Positions 21,799 through 41,534 of a stretch of 64,000 nucleotides of DNA are shown piece by piece. The notes under the pieces were generated by a model. The model was given only the letters and a program-made list of their open reading frames with translations. It was not told the DNA's origin and did no database searches. The stretch comes from Oreohelix idahoensis (lineage: Eukaryota > Mollusca > Gastropoda > Stylommatophora > Oreohelicidae). Position 1 is the first letter of the stretch. Each line of letters begins with the position of its first letter. Where the stretch lies: the NCBI GenBank assembly GCA_024509875.1, contig JAMPIV010012281.1, forward strand, positions 118,384-182,383. Direction: 5' to 3'. The position numbers and the translations under genes were made by a program.

Positions 21799-22974
21799 GT
21801 GGACAGTAAATAAATGTGTCCTCCGTTCTTCCCAACGATTGCTTGTTAATTACCTTTTTTTTATTTATATACGTTGTTTAAATATTTATCAAATAATTCT
21901 TCTATCAATTCTTTGCTTAAGACTGGTTTTCTGCCTCACTGCATGAAGGCCTACCTGTTGTTTTTTTTTTCTTCTGTACTCACTACTTCTACTATATAAC
22001 TACCCTAATTATAAGTGTCATAACACGGGCAAGACACTGGAATTGCCCACACAAACTAGTGTCTTTATGATAAGTATGAACTGCACAACATAAATTCTGC
22101 TATAACTTTACGGTTAATGACCTGAACAGGATATTTCTTTAGGGATTTGAACTGCAACTAGAAATACATGTAATTATGGTAGTGGGAAATCATTATCTTT
22201 TGTATTTGACGAGGAAATTATGATTTTGTCGGTAAATTCGCAAAACAGCATTGAAATCCCACGTAAGTTTACAAGAAGAAAAGTGAACTCGGGCGTGGAA
22301 CTCTGAGACAGCAAAGGTTAGACCTGAGATTATGTACACAAGCCCGTCTCAGACACAGTTACTTCCCGAAATCACTTCAAGATCTGACAGAGTTAAGAAA
22401 TTATCCAGAGGGCTGATTTCTTATAGTTAGAAGTCTTAAACCACAACACAACAAGATAACTTAGAAGAAGCCACAACTGACCGCTATTGTAAGCGATTTG
22501 TAGACCGAAGCTTCAGACAGCCGCAGACTTCGAAGTATCACTGTGTCTTGAAGGTTCAACCAGTGGTGAAAAAAGTGACACGGTTTTGGAAATTGTTAAC
22601 TATTTAACAGGAGATCAACTGTGTTCCTGGCACAAGCATAGCGTCTTCACTGTCCAGATGTTTTAACGACCTAGGGAAATCAGCTACTACACCGTGAAAA
22701 CACAAACCAAGACGCCCAAGCCAGTTAACGTGATGTAAATGGACCAAACAGTGACTCTATACTTTTTTGTAAATTGTGTAAAATCTTGTAAGATATTGAT
22801 ATATATTAAGGTGCTATCAATTTTTTTTTTTTACTATATATCATTAACCAATAAAGGGTATTGATTAGTTTATAACTGCAGTTGTTGAATTCTTTAAATT
22901 TCCAGTTATAATTTTGAAATGTGGTCAAAGAAATATTAATAATTTAAAATTGGTCAGGAATAAATACGAGCTGT
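21799..22974. other. unassigned AT-rich sequence
   Basis: No supported gene. A CAATAAAG poly(A)-like signal lies near 22850, and T- and A-rich tracts are frequent. It could be a decayed LTR or 3' UTR, but I see no partner repeat in the window. Confidence 0.4.
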
Positions 22975-22987
22975 ACTCACATATTTA

Positions 22988-25085
22988 CCAAAAGCCAGGA
23001 AAGAACAGAGACCGACGATGTCGACCAGAAATTCAACACCATCTCAACAATATACAAAGAAAGCAGCAAGTCATGCTTGGGATTCCAGGTAAAGAAAGAG
23101 CCAAGACTGGATAACACCAGAAACGCTAAACACCATAGCGAAGAGAAAGGAAATGAAAAGAAAGAAAACAGAAGCTAAGTCTCCCAGGTTAAAGGCAATA
23201 TATAGTGAACAGTACAGTCAGCTGGACAAGGAAGTAAAACGTCAAACCCGTGCTAACAAAAGGACATTTCTGGATGACCTTGCAAGACAGGCAGAAGAGG
23301 CAGCACTGAGAAATGAACAAAGCACAGTTTATAAAATAACTAAAACTATCAGTGGAAAACGAGGTGCAAACAACATAACGTTAGTAAGAGACAAGCAAGG
23401 AAATCTCATCACCACAGCACAGGGGCAGGAAACAAGATGGTCAGAGCACTTCAGATAAACACTGAATAAGGAACCACCAGAGACTCAGCTGAATGTTCTT
23501 GAGGCTGAAAGTGACTTAGACGTAAATACAGACATTCCACGAAAAGAAGAAATCACCACAGCTATCAAAGGGCTAAAAAATGGAAAAGCGCCTGGTCACG
23601 ACAATCTAAATGCTGAGCTATTCAAGACAGACCCTGAACTAGCAGCAGAACTATTAGAACCACTATTTGCACAAGTCTGGGAAACTGAGACAACACCAAC
23701 AGAGTGGAGTAAAGGAATAATTGTCAAATTGCCCAAGAAGGGCGACCTTGCAGACTGCAACAACTGGAGAGGAATTACCCTCCTCTCAGTTCCCAGCAAA
23801 ATACTAGGCAGGATAACCATCCAGAGAATTTCAAAAGAAGTTGACCATAAATTGAGGAAAGAACAAGCGGGCTTCAGAAAGAACAGAAGATGTGCAGATC
23901 ATATATTTGCCCTCAGGAACATTATAGAGCAGTGCTCAGAATGGCAGAGACAGCTGTACATTAACTTTGTTGATTTTGAAAAGGCTTTCGACAGCATACA
24001 CAGGGACAGCCTATGGAAAATTCTGAGGGCTTATGAAATTCCCAGCCGCATTGTTTCCATTATAAAAAGCCTCTATTCTAACTTTACGTGCAGTGTTGGA
24101 TCGAGTAATGTAACTTTCAAAGTGAAAACAGGAGTACGACTGGGATGCCCCCTATCAACATTATTTTTGACAGTCATAGATTGGGTGATGCGCCAGACAA
24201 CAGAGAGCAGTCCAAGAGGAATTAGATGGACGTTTTCTACACTGGAAGATTTGGAATATGCAGATGACATTGCACTACTCGCGCATTCACATCAACACAT
24301 TCAAGACAAAACCGATAGACTGAATAAGTATGGCCAGCAGGTTGGCCTGAACATCAATTTTGAAGAAGACAGAGGTCATGACACTAAATGTGGGCAACCC
24401 TGAGCCAATAACAGTAAGGAACCAGAAGTTAGAACAGACAGGCACATTTACTTACCTAGGAAGCATAGTAACACCTGACGGCGGAACAAGCAAAGACATT
24501 AACAACAGAATGAATAAAGCGAGAACAGCCTTTGCTGTTCTCAACAACATTTGGAAGTCTTCCTAGTACAGCACAAACACCAAATTAAGACTGTATGAGA
24601 GCTGTGTACTTTCTGTGCTTCTCTATGGTGCATAATGTTGGAGAGTAACAGAGAAGGAAATGTTGAAACTGTCCTCCTTCCACACAATCTGCCTAAGGAA
24701 AATTCTCTGAATCTTTTGGCCAAACACCATCAGCAACCAAGAACTACTTATTCGGAGTAACCAGGAGGACATGCACACCATCATAGCAGGCAGACGCTGG
24801 AGTTGGTTGGGTTGGCCACGTCCTCAGAAGGGACCCTGATACCATCACAAGAACAGCTATGCTATGGACCCCCAAGGGAAAGCGAAAGAGAGGCCGACCA
24901 AAAACAACTTGGCGGAGAACTGTGGAAGCTGAGATGCAAAGAATGAACCACAGTTGAGGCACTGTACGAAGGATGGCCGCCGACCGAGCAAAGTGTATTC
25001 AATTTGTTGATGCCCTACAAGACGCCACCAGGCGTGATGGCCGCTGACTGCTTTGACGGTTGGTGGTTATGGATCAAAGAAGAAG
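22988..25085 (+). mobile_element. RTE-type LINE, copy G (5'-truncated)
   Basis: Same family as F, aligning from about F position 15260 to its 3' end. It is flanked by an exact 13-bp TSD, ACTCACATATTTA, at 22975-22987 and 25086-25098. The 3' end is again GATCAAAGAAGAAG. The 5' end is truncated within the region between endonuclease and RT. Confidence 0.88.
23030..25045 (+). pseudogene. RTE LINE G reverse transcriptase fragment
   Basis: Encodes the RT part of the F-family protein. Pieces include a linker (23153-23458, ending in a stop at FR*), then the RT palm from 23729 (NNWRGITLLSVPSKILGRI, AGFRKNRRCADH, NFVDFEKAFDSIHRDSLW, LEYADDIALL). The frame is lost near 24355 and picked up at 24360 in another frame (LEQTGTFTYLGSIVTPDGG), with more stops beyond 24566. 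The GHVLRRD-like tail can be followed to about 25045 (TRRDGR). It has more lesions than F, so it is older or was always non-coding. Confidence 0.8.
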
Positions 25086-25098
25086 ACTCACATATTTA

Positions 25099-25421
25099 TA
25101 GAGACACCCTTGGAGCATAGGATGGGTCTAGCTAGAAAGTGACTTACTTCACAGCTCTCTTCTACAGCTTCCATCTAGAACTGCACAGTTAACTACATGG
25201 CTTGTACTGTGCCATCCTACCACTAGTTCACCAGTTCTCTTCTCCGTGGCTGGGAACTATATTTTCTAATTTTCTATCCTACATCCATCTCGTCACAATA
25301 ACCTAAAATTAGGTTGAACAGAGTAGACTCTCCCCTTATAGTTGATCTGATGCTATTCCGCGCTCCTTCCATTTCTTTAAAAAAAATTTACAAAAGTTTT
25401 ATTTACCACACTTGTAGGAGT
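25099..25421. other. unassigned sequence between LINE G and tRNA-like copy
   Basis: No coding or repeat feature recognised. Confidence 0.4.
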
Positions 25422-25538
25422 GTCAGGATGGCCGAGTGGTCTAAGGCGCCAGACTCAAGGTTCCTACCTTCCCAGTTAAACTAGGACGACCGTTCTGGTC
25501 CACGAATGTGGGCTTGGGTTCAAATCCGACTTCTGACA
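25422..25538 (+). pseudogene. tRNA-Leu(CAA)-like gene, probably degenerate
   Basis: Full-length like the 1475 copy, with the same A box, CAA anticodon, intron position and acceptor stem, followed by a T6 run near 25545. The intron differs from the 1475 copy. The T stem reads TTGGG/CCGAC, giving two mispairs where the 1475 gene has GTGGG/CCCAC. That makes a functional tRNA unlikely, although transcription by Pol III is still possible. Confidence 0.65.
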
Positions 25539-28500
25539 ATATATTTTTTCTTTCCAGAATTAGAAATTATAAAGTTCAGTTGTACTTTTCATGATCTATA
25601 TTTTAATGTTTCATTCGGGCTTTATTTGTTGTCACAGAATAGGTTCGTTCTTTTTTTTCTGGTCTTCACTCCTCTCTGGCATTTTTACTTTGCCATACCT
25701 TTTACATGCTAATTCTTCCAGTATTCGTTGTTTTCGCTTTTGTCATTCAAGGTTTTCTATCACATCTTGTCACACCTCTCACTCATCCCTCTCTCCTGCT
25801 TATTTTCTCCTTTGTTATCGGAGATGCGTAGTGAAGGAGTGAACTTGCCACATTGACTTTTCGCTTATGGCCAGCTCCAGACGGAGTTAGAGGATACACT
25901 GCGTGACAGTCCTATTGTTAACTCTTTTTGTCTGGTAAGATACAGGACACCATGTTGTCGCATGATACGATGCTAGTTTGCAAACATGACGTGCCCATAT
26001 ACACAGTTCATGAGAATCTTGATAAAGATTAAGACACGGACAGTGATGTAATAATTCCGGCTGATGGACTTTGTTGTGATAAACAATTACAAGAAAATAA
26101 CATCTTGGAGGATATTATAATGTTACATCTGTGAAATAGTGAGTTTGTAAACATGATATGCGAAAAGGAAAAAGCAAGACATTATATGGTTATGGAGTTT
26201 GAAAATCACATCTTATGTTGTCATGCAGTAATGTTCTACATGAGAAGGATGGGGAATAGACCCCTCCCAAAATCAGACACTCATTTGCAATTGGTTTGGT
26301 ACTTGAGATGCAAAGATAGATAGACTGCTCCTGACTGGACCTCTCCTCTAAGTAGCAACCTGGGAGCGCAGGCTAAAAAATTCACTTATATTCTACAGCG
26401 TTGTAAGACTACTTCGCTGACTTCCAATTTCATAGAGAAGAAATCATAGACAGCCAGGAACACTGAATATTAGGACTCAAATATAGGACAGGCCATAAGA
26501 CTGGACGTGAATTCTAAGATTAGAAGAGAGTAGCCCCAGAGACATCACTCTGTTCTAGGATCCAACTTCAAGTGCTCTAAGTTAGACGCCCAACTCACAT
26601 GAATGAGACGGCTTCTTAAATCATTTACCAGACAATTTTCGGACCTTTCCTGTGCAAGACAGGAAAGCATGGTGCTCTCTCTGGAATAACTTCTACACTC
26701 CAAGGAAGAAAAGGAACGACTAAGTAAGTTTAGGCTGGTAGGATTTTCAAAATTTTTATGAAATTGTGATACTTATCTATTACCCATCCACTCCTTTTTT
26801 TCTGTTGTCCCTTGACTTGGTAGGTCCTATAAAGTTTCCCGATTTTGTTGTGTAATTTAATTAATTACTCTTCAGCCCCCCCACCCCCCCCCCCCCCCCT
26901 CCCCTTCCGCCCCCCCCCTCCCCCCCCCCAAGGAGCACATGCCTTTAACAAACCAATACTTTCCTCTTTATGCTTGTTTTTTTTTGTTTTTTTTTCAAGT
27001 ATTCAGTGTGGTGTGTCTTGCTCCATTCCATCTTGCCTTTGCTAATCTTAAGAAGAGTTTTTTTTTTTTATTGCAGTGTTTCATTTTCTTTGTCACTTGT
27101 GTCATTTTCCAGTTTCATAAAGCATTCTTACATTCAACAAGGCTATTCTAGAATCTGTTTACCCTAGCCCAATCCTGACAAACTTGAAAGGCAGATCATG
27201 ATTTCTTTGTCAGGCCTTTCCCACATGACCATCTTGGATGAACCTGCCTGAAGCACAAGGCCCCCACCATCATAACTTGTGATATCAATAAGGCACGCAA
27301 GCCGTCCCACCACTTCAGGGTGAAGCACACGTGACAGAAGAGATTTCTTGTCCAGTGCACAACTACCTTAGTGGTCATTTGTAACATGCTTGGTAACTGC
27401 TGTGGTTCAATTATTGCATCCTAATACTGGGACCTGGGGTCTGAAAGGGTGACTGTATTTTCTAGCAAATACTAAATGATAGCAACGAATGATTTTAAAT
27501 CTGTTGATTTAATTTGTATTGTCATGAAACTTCCCCCGAGCAAATAGAGAAGGACCCCGTGTACTTCCCAGGGGTCTCCGAACAGACAAAGAATAGGACA
27601 ACTGCACCCCTCAGGCATGTCGTACAAGACCACTAATATGAGGTTGTGCATGGGGCTGGCAACCTCATCTTCTAAAAACGAATTACCACAGAAACCACCA
27701 CTGTAAGGGAATGTGAATGCTTCGTGCAGGCTTCCTGAGAGAAGACCAGCTGCAGTGGTGGTTCCATGCTCCATAGGGAGCTAAATGGAAAATGATGATG
27801 AAATATAGGAGGGTGAGAGAATTGTGAAAGAAACTTAAAATCAGTGCTGTCTTCAGATTGAAGGGCGAAAGATCTTAATTAGCATACTCAAGTTTAAACA
27901 TCTTTACAAGTTTAAAATAATGAATGAAAGTCAGGAAAACTTTTATATCTGTATATTAATTTAACTTGAGTACACATTTAGCAGTATTTTTTTTCCAGCA
28001 GGTATGTGTGTGTTTGTGCATACGAGTGATGTGCACTTATTTTTTTTTAAATGAAATCAGTTAAAATTCACAATTCTTTTGATTGTTTAAAAAACAAATA
28101 AACAAAATAAACACACATACAAAAAATACATATTTGTAATCAACAGTATACACTTGTCATTTCCAAAGGTCTTTGAAGAGACAAAGAAGTAAAGAACCAC
28201 TAATCTATTTTCATGGATAATGACAAGTTCAGGTCAATTGTGAACCACCCTTGCAAAGACTGTTAATCTGAAGCAATGACAAAACATTCATTACTTTCCA
28301 AGAAAAAATTATAAGTAACATGTTGATATACTAAATGTATAAAGTTCTTTACACTGATATTACTCAATTAAAAAAAAAAAAGTTAACAGTTATGAATGTT
28401 AGTTAACAGATTAAGTGTAAACATCAGCTCAAGAATTACTCATGGGAAACACACTGTTATTCACTGTTTAAAATAATCTTAGATTTATATGCTATATTTA

Positions 28501-30936
28501 AAACAGTTAACACAATCTTACACATTTCACAGATCAAATATTCAACAACATTTTCGTCTTCATGATTGTCAGCCTTGAAGCTATTCAATGTCAACATGAT
28601 TTATCTCCAGTCTGTTCTTAATTACTCTAGATTACATTTTTCCAGTTTCTTCAGACCTACAGTTCTATTACAAACCCCTGTGTCAGCTCTCAAGAGGTTT
28701 TGTATAATCTTTCTAAAGACTTCTCATTATGCTCAGAGCAACTACCAAATTCACAACAAACAACAAATGTTACAGTGATTATGTTGAACAAAGAACAATT
28801 AGGCAATGCAAAGTTTATGTTAAACAAAACCTACAAGAACATTTATTTTCACCTTCTTGTGAAATTAAACATCTATATGTGAATACAAATGCTGATCGTG
28901 GAATGTGAGGAAAGTTTAAGTTTGTATAAATTATTTTAAAGATGATGCAACATGATAATTTCAACACATCTGACCAGAAGGGGGGGGGACCAACTATGCT
29001 TCTTGTTCATCTGCAAACATGTTTAGAGCTTTACACATCTGCAGCTAAATTTAGATATACATAGTGTTTTAATCTTTTTTACATACAATCTCAGTTTTCC
29101 CTCTACCCCCACTAACCAGTCCGAACCATTTTACTGATCACCATAGATTCTTTATTTATGCTTAGTCTGCATTTAAAAAAACCAAAACTTGAATAACACT
29201 ATATTTATGTATACCCAGTATGCATACATGCCCACACATCTGTAAACTCTCACTTCAAGTGCCATACATGCGAGCGCAGGTAATCAAGTTTCTCCACAAC
29301 TTTCCATCCCTATTGCTGTTTTTTTTAAAAATTGTGTTGACTTTTTTTTCCCCAGGCCATGATGTTTAAACTGTCAAGCATCTTCTCAGGTAATAGTACA
29401 CATCCTTGGCCAACACCCTGATTTATCTGTTGGAATCTTACTATTTGGTTGTCAATTCATGTTCTTTATAATTCTCAGGTCTTTGTCATCAGTGTTTAAG
29501 TTTTGTAGTATTTCTACACTTTATTCATGTTTCATTTTTTCAAATGCCTAAGTGATGTCTAAAAAACACACATATAGATCTATTTTCACTTCTATGGTTC
29601 TCTTTAATAATGTTATAGTATGTATGACACTAATTGTACCACATATCTGGCAAGCCCCCAAATCCCACTAAACACATTTACTACAGGGGAACATAAAACA
29701 CAACGCAACAACAGACAAAGTAATCAATAACAGTAATAACAGATTGAGAACTGGCAGAAACCATAACTCTGATTAAAGACTGACATAGAAATTATGATGT
29801 GTCCTCACAAAATCCCCAACATGTAAGAATATCCTATTTATAGGAGACTTGAAAAACTTTTAATTTAGTTATATTATATGTTTAGAGATCTGTGCATTTT
29901 TATTAAACTGCAGCTTCTCGGCTATTCAATGGTTTAATTTTGAGTGCCAACAATTTTCTTAAAAACATCTAAAATGCATCTGAAACTGATGTCCATTCTC
30001 AAATCAATATGACTGGATGTTAACGTTACTTTTTCTTGACTGTTACTTGTTTTTGTTTGTTTGAATAAACCATTTCAAACACACTTATACCTTTCAATAA
30101 TTTTAAAAAATGTTTAAAATTTTTCTCTAGCGCGTGAGCTTGGAATACCAATGTTATAATATCACTAATTCAAAATTTGAACACTGACAAGTTACTGATT
30201 ATATGAAGATGTGTCACATCTGATAACTCATTCTGCCAGATTCGGGGTAAGGCACTTTCAGGATAAAACTCATTTGGCACATTTTTTAATGGATACATAA
30301 AGAATCAAAATGCATACATACATTAAAACGTAAACATATGCTCTGGCTTACATGGAGATTTATTTCACTTACCTCTGTGCATACCTCTACCAATCATCTC
30401 AAAAATCATTTAATTTTAATACTGAAAATAAAGGCCTTGTTGTACTGCACATTCACTATCAATTTTTTTACGAGCAGGTGCCAAAGCATCAAAATAATGA
30501 ACTGCCTAGAGCCACTACAATGTTCTTCTCTAGATTTTAATACTTTTATAAAGTTCAAATTTTTATGTTAAGAAACTTCAGATAATTTGTACTGTATATA
30601 AACCCTACCCTTTGTAGACAAGACTACCCAGATTTATTTACCTCAAAATTTGAAATTCAAAAAATTTTTTTCAGCTACACTTACTCTAACCTATCAAATT
30701 TTTATATTTTCAATGATCTTTGAAAGTTTTTTAAAATATAGTAATTCCAAAACTAAGACATACTGCAAATGACTGAGAATGTGAGAATGCATCCGACTGT
30801 ATGTTTGCATCTCTGGTTACATTTTAACAAGCTTCCATGAAAGCAGATGTACACCCAAAATATCTGCCATGAGTTTGTTGTGACAAGAGAAAATTTACAA
30901 GTTACTGTGAACAGCACTCGCTTGGGCACCATCTAG
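25539..30936. other. long AT-rich region without recognised genes
   Basis: Holds a poly-C/pyrimidine tract (26877-26932), poly-T runs near 26980 and 27060, and a G9 run near 28981. Two minus-strand ORFs at 27196-27387 and 27472-27774 have no motif I recognise and are not called. A short similarity (approximately TCTCTGAAGAGACAAAGGAG) recurs near 27570, 28170 and 40950 and may be a repeat core. The right part may contain the RIDA 3' UTR, since no other gene intervenes, but I cannot place its poly(A) site. Confidence 0.4.
26877..26932 (+). repeat. poly-C tract
   Basis: About 56 bases, almost all C with few A, T and G interruptions. Low-complexity; assembly length may be unreliable. Confidence 0.9.
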
Positions 30937-37229
<6,293 letters not shown>

Positions 37230-37495
37230 TTTTCAGTTTGCGATGCAGAAATATGCTATCTGTTAATAACCTGCAACAAGTGACAATGGAATCGTGCGGT
37301 GTCTGCTGACGTCGAGCTGCGAAACGAAATGGTTACACTTTTTAAAATGAGAATTCAATCGTTCGCGAGCTTAAAGCGCAGATAGTAGTTATCTTTACTC
37401 ATTTACTACCACTGAGATTTTACATTTCAGTTGTGTGAACCAAAATAAATATTTTTTTTTTTAAATTAATGTAGACAAATATCCCGTTCAACCTC

Positions 37496-37507
37496 TGATG
37501 GGTTATA
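37496..37507 (+). repeat. left TSD of LINE E2
   Basis: TGATGGGTTATA, repeated exactly at 40670-40681. Confidence 0.85.
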
Positions 37508-40500
37508 CTTACTTACTTACTTAGTCGTTCCCCTTCTATCGTGAGGTGTAGAGTTTTGGAAGAGAGAGCGCCAGACTATCCTATCGGCTGTCTTCCTCCT
37601 GGCCTGGTTCCATTCTAGTCCTTGGTCCTTCAAAGATTGTCTAATGTTGTCCTCCCAGCGGACTCTGGGTCGTCCTCGGGGTCTGGATCCTTGGCTCTTT
37701 GTTTCCCATGCTTGTCGTGGTATCCGATCTTCTCCCATTCTGCAGACATGGCCAAACCATCTTAATTGGGACTGTTCTACTTGGGTCTGCAGGGGGTAGG
37801 ATTTAAGGCCTTGACGTATCGTCTGGTTGCGTACCATGTCTCTTCTTGTTACTTCAACCACCTTCCTCAGATACCTCATTTCTGAGGTTTGGATCTGGCT
37901 TTTATGGGTTGTAGTCATTGCCCATGACTCGCATTCATATGTCAAGACTGGGACATAGGTGGAGCGGTATACAGCCATCTTCGTTTTCTTACCAACCTCT
38001 CTCTTGCTGGGGAATCCTCGATTTATGGCCTGAAAAAAGTCTCCCAGCTGCTGCTTTTCGAGTGGCCAACTCTTCTTTGATGCCTCCCTTTCGGTCTATA
38101 ATAGCTCCGAGGTATTTAAAGTGGTCGACCTGCTCCAGGACCTGTTCTCCCAGCTTAATCTGATGTCTTCTTTCTTCTCGTGATATCACCATGGATTTTG
38201 TTTTAGAGCTGCTTATGACCATCCCTCTCTTCTCCAGCTCTTCCTTCCAGACTTGCAGGTTGGATTGGAGATATGCCTCTGATTTAGCAATCAGGGCAAC
38301 ATCATCAGCAAATGCCAGCTCCGAAATATAGACCTGTCTCATCTTCCAGTACCCCACTAAATACTTTCTTGTTCTCTCCTTACATGCTTTGATGACATCG
38401 TCCATAATGAGTATGAAGAGGTAAGGTGATAGGATATCACCTTGTCTTACACCAGTAGTGGTCCTGAACTCTTCTGACTTATGGTTTGCTGTCCTCACAT
38501 AATTTCTGCAAGACTTGTAGAAGCTCTGTATAGCATGAATCAGAGGTGCTGGAATATTCTTCCTTGCCAAACAGTCCCAAAGTTTGCTCCAGGGGACCCT
38601 GTCAAATGCCTTTTCCAGATCCATGAAACAAAGATGCATCTCACTCTTATACTCAATGGCCTTTTCACTCAGCTGTCTGAGTGTGAAGATTAAGTCTTGA
38701 GTACTTCGGTTTGCTCGGAATCCGCACTGGACCTCATCCAATTGTGGCTCAGCTAGGCGTCGGAGTCTCTGCTCTAGGATTCTAGAGTAGATTTTACCAG
38801 GGACACTGAGAAGGGATATGCCTGTATGGTTTCCACACTGTCGATTGTCACCCTTTTTGAAAATTGGTGTTATGATGGCAATCTCCCAATCCTTTGGTAT
38901 GGTCTTGTTGTACCACGCTGCCTGTAGGACCCTTAATTAAGAGTAATAGGTCGCCTGATGCTCCCATGTACTTAACCATTTCTGGTGTTATACCATCATG
39001 CCCTGCTGCTTTGCCCATCTTGATTTTCTCCAGTGCTGCCTTCAGTTCTTCCATCTTTATGTCATCTTCACCATCATTGGTTTTCTCTTCTGTGCTAGTG
39101 TTTATCATTTCTGATGCTTCACCATGCTCACCATCCAGGAGTTCTGAGAAATATTCTTTCCATTACTTCCTTCGGGGCAGTAAGCAATTTGCCTTGCTTG
39201 TCCTTTATAAATTTGAGAGGGCATTGTTTTTCTTTCCTCATGTTCTTTAGGGTCTTATAGAACAATTTCTGGTTTTCTTGTGCATCTTTTTCTAGCTTTT
39301 CTCCAAATTCTTCCCAGGACTTCTGTTTTGCTGCTAGTACTTTGTTCTTTGCTTCTGTTCTGAGTGTCACATATTCTCTATATTTTTCCATTTGTCTTGT
39401 TGTGTTTTTAGCTCCTAAGTATTGTTTCCATGCCATTTTCTTCTCTCTTATTTTCTCTTTGACTTCCTCTGTCCACCAAGGTGTCCTCTTTCTCTTGTTC
39501 CCAAGTCGGACTTCACCACATGCTTCTGCAGCAGCTGTCTGTATGATATCATTGAATTTAATCCAGAGGGTTTCCAAGTCATCAGGTCGTTCTTCTGTGT
39601 TGCTCACCGCTGCAGCAATAAGCCCCTGATATCTGGTCTTAATTTCTGGCTCTCTCAGCTTGTAGGTCCTAATGCTCATTTCTCCTGCTCGTTTACTTAG
39701 TTTCTTGCGTGATGTTGGGCAGTTCCTAGGCTGAGCAACTCTTTCAGTTGTTCTTTTGATTGTTAGCAGGTAGTGATCACTTCCAATCTCTGGCCCCCTC
39801 CAGACTCTAGCATCTCGGACATATTTGAATGAGCTTCTCCTAACAATGGCACAGTCGATCACTGACTTCTCATTCTTTGTTGGTTCACACCTAGTGTATG
39901 CATGTATGAGCTTATGGGGTAACTTTGTGTTTGTAATGATCAGATTCTGCTCACTGCAGAATCTAAGGAGTCGCTTTCCATTGCCATTGAGAGTATCTTC
40001 TCCATATCTTCCGATAACTCCACCCCATCTAGCATGGTCATTTCCAACTTTGGCATTAAAATCTCCGAGCATGATAACTTCATCTAGGCAGTCATCCACT
40101 GTCCTTTGAAGCAGCTCGAAGAATTCCTCCTTGACCTCTGCTCTCTCATCCTCATTTGGCCCATACACTATGACCAGGTTGACTATGGTTTCTCCTTTTT
40201 TTAGTTTAACAACCATAATGCGCTCCGAGACAAAGTTCCATCCCTTGATACTATCTTTTTGATTTTGGGCCACAATGCAACCCACGCCCCCTTTAGCTCT
40301 TTCAGATATGGGTACACCACTGTAGAGCAGCGTGTTGCCATCGAGATTCATGACTCCTTGTCCTTTTTTCTTTGTTTCCGTTATAGCCAGGATTTCTAGT
40401 TTTGCTTTCCTCATCTCTTCCACCAGCTCCTCTTCCTTCCCATTTATAATTCTTGTGTTCCAAGTTCCATAAGTCGTAGTCCGTTCCAGTTCGTCGCCTT

Positions 40501-40669
40501 TAGAATCAGTCCAGTTTTCTCTCTTGTATTGCTCGTAATCGTGATTTAAAGCAAACAGGTGATTGGCCTGTTGTGACTTTGCATGGTGGAGGGGCTGCCT
40601 CCTTACGGCCTCCATGCAGGCCACCCTCCTCCTTTTTTATCCGGGCTTGGGACCGGCATAGGCGGAGTT
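37508..40669 (-). mobile_element. RTE-type LINE, copy E2 (near full length)
   Basis: A 3.16-kb element flanked by an exact 12-bp TSD. Its 3' end carries a (TAAG)n repeat and the ~80-bp tail shared with the SINE. Its 5' end, TCCGCCTATGCCGGTCCCAA, matches that of copy E on the plus strand. Its 3' end lies 279 bp upstream of the RIDA start codon, so the insertion may affect the RIDA promoter. Confidence 0.9.
37517..40624 (-). pseudogene. LINE E2 endonuclease-reverse transcriptase, frameshifted
   Basis: Starts at 40624. The endonuclease (40624-39128) is open for 498 residues, with TYGTWNTRIINGKEEELVEE, AITETKKKG, MLGDFNAKVGN and IGSDHYLLT. It ends at a frame change near 39165 (ERIFLRTP instead of a WKEYFSELL reading). 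The RT linker (39108-38848) ends at a +1 G near 38937. The RT palm (38741-37989) has GFRANRSTQDLIF, FMDLEKAFDRVPW, GVRQGDILSPYLF and ELAFADDVALIAKSEA. An extra T near 38035 shifts the frame, and the C-terminus (37978-37517) has YECESWAMTT and GHVCRMGEDR. The endonuclease and the FADD active-site region are individually intact. Confidence 0.85.
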
Positions 40670-40681
40670 TGATGGGTTATA

Positions 40682-41534
40682 ATTAGGATATATATTGTTT
40701 TCAATTCCAAATACTATGAACAACTGCCGAGATGAGAAAGTGGCATCATATTTGTCAAATCATTGTAAATAGGGACAATCACATTTATGCATATACGATA
40801 AATAAATAAATAAAAAATTTATTAAAAAAAAAAAACGAACAAAATCAAGAAGACACTCTGAACAAGAATAATATTAAAGTGGAGGGGTGTAAATGCCTCG
40901 TGGTTCCAGTTATATAACTGACTTTAACAAGTCTAGTGTAGTTCCCGAGGTTCTCTGAAGAGACAAAGGAGTCGTCCACATGCGACGTCACGCAAATTTT
41001 TCCAATTTTTAACCCCCCCCCCCCCCACCCAGGCGCCCCCCTCTTTCCATAGAGTCACAAAGAACTATACACTCCCCCTTTCATGTGACGTTACAAATCT
41101 GCCCCCCCCCCCCCTATTTTTAAAAATACATAAACGATAGAACGCAGTCGAATGATAGGAAACTATACGGAGCGATACAACATGGTCCAATCTGTTCATC
41201 AGAAGTTGTTCCCCCATCGATCAAGTATTACGGCCCCTTAATCTTCTTTACACTCTTATGGGGGCGGGCCCACTTGAGTCATGACTCCCAAGTGTCAGCC
41301 CTGTTGTCATTGCAGAGAATTGAACCCACTCCATCTTGGTTGCAGCTTTCAACTTCACTCTTGTTTTTTTGCCAGCCGGGAACAATTGAGAAAGTAACCC
41401 TTATGTTGAAAATAAATTACTGTCATGAATTCCATAGCCCGCTGCGGTTGTTCCACAGCCAGCACGATGCCCTTTCCACAGTTTCACGGAGTCTCATAAG
41501 TGCCCTTGTTCTTGACTGTCCTTTCACACATTAA
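40682..41534. other. unassigned sequence with C-runs and a possible SINE head
   Basis: Poly-C runs lie near 41010-41026 and 41102-41114. On the minus strand, about 41375-41250, a GGGTTCAATTCTC B-box-like motif followed by CTCAAGTGGGCCCG suggests a third tRNA-derived SINE, but boundaries are not visible. Confidence 0.35.

Noticed and set aside
26877..26932. Poly-C tract as a possible regulatory i-motif
   Set aside because: Low-complexity with no promoter context; its length may also be a sequencing or assembly artefact.
27196..27774. Two minus-strand ORFs that might be exons
   Set aside because: No recognisable domain, no matching splice pattern, and a possible repeat core lies within; evidence too weak to call a gene.
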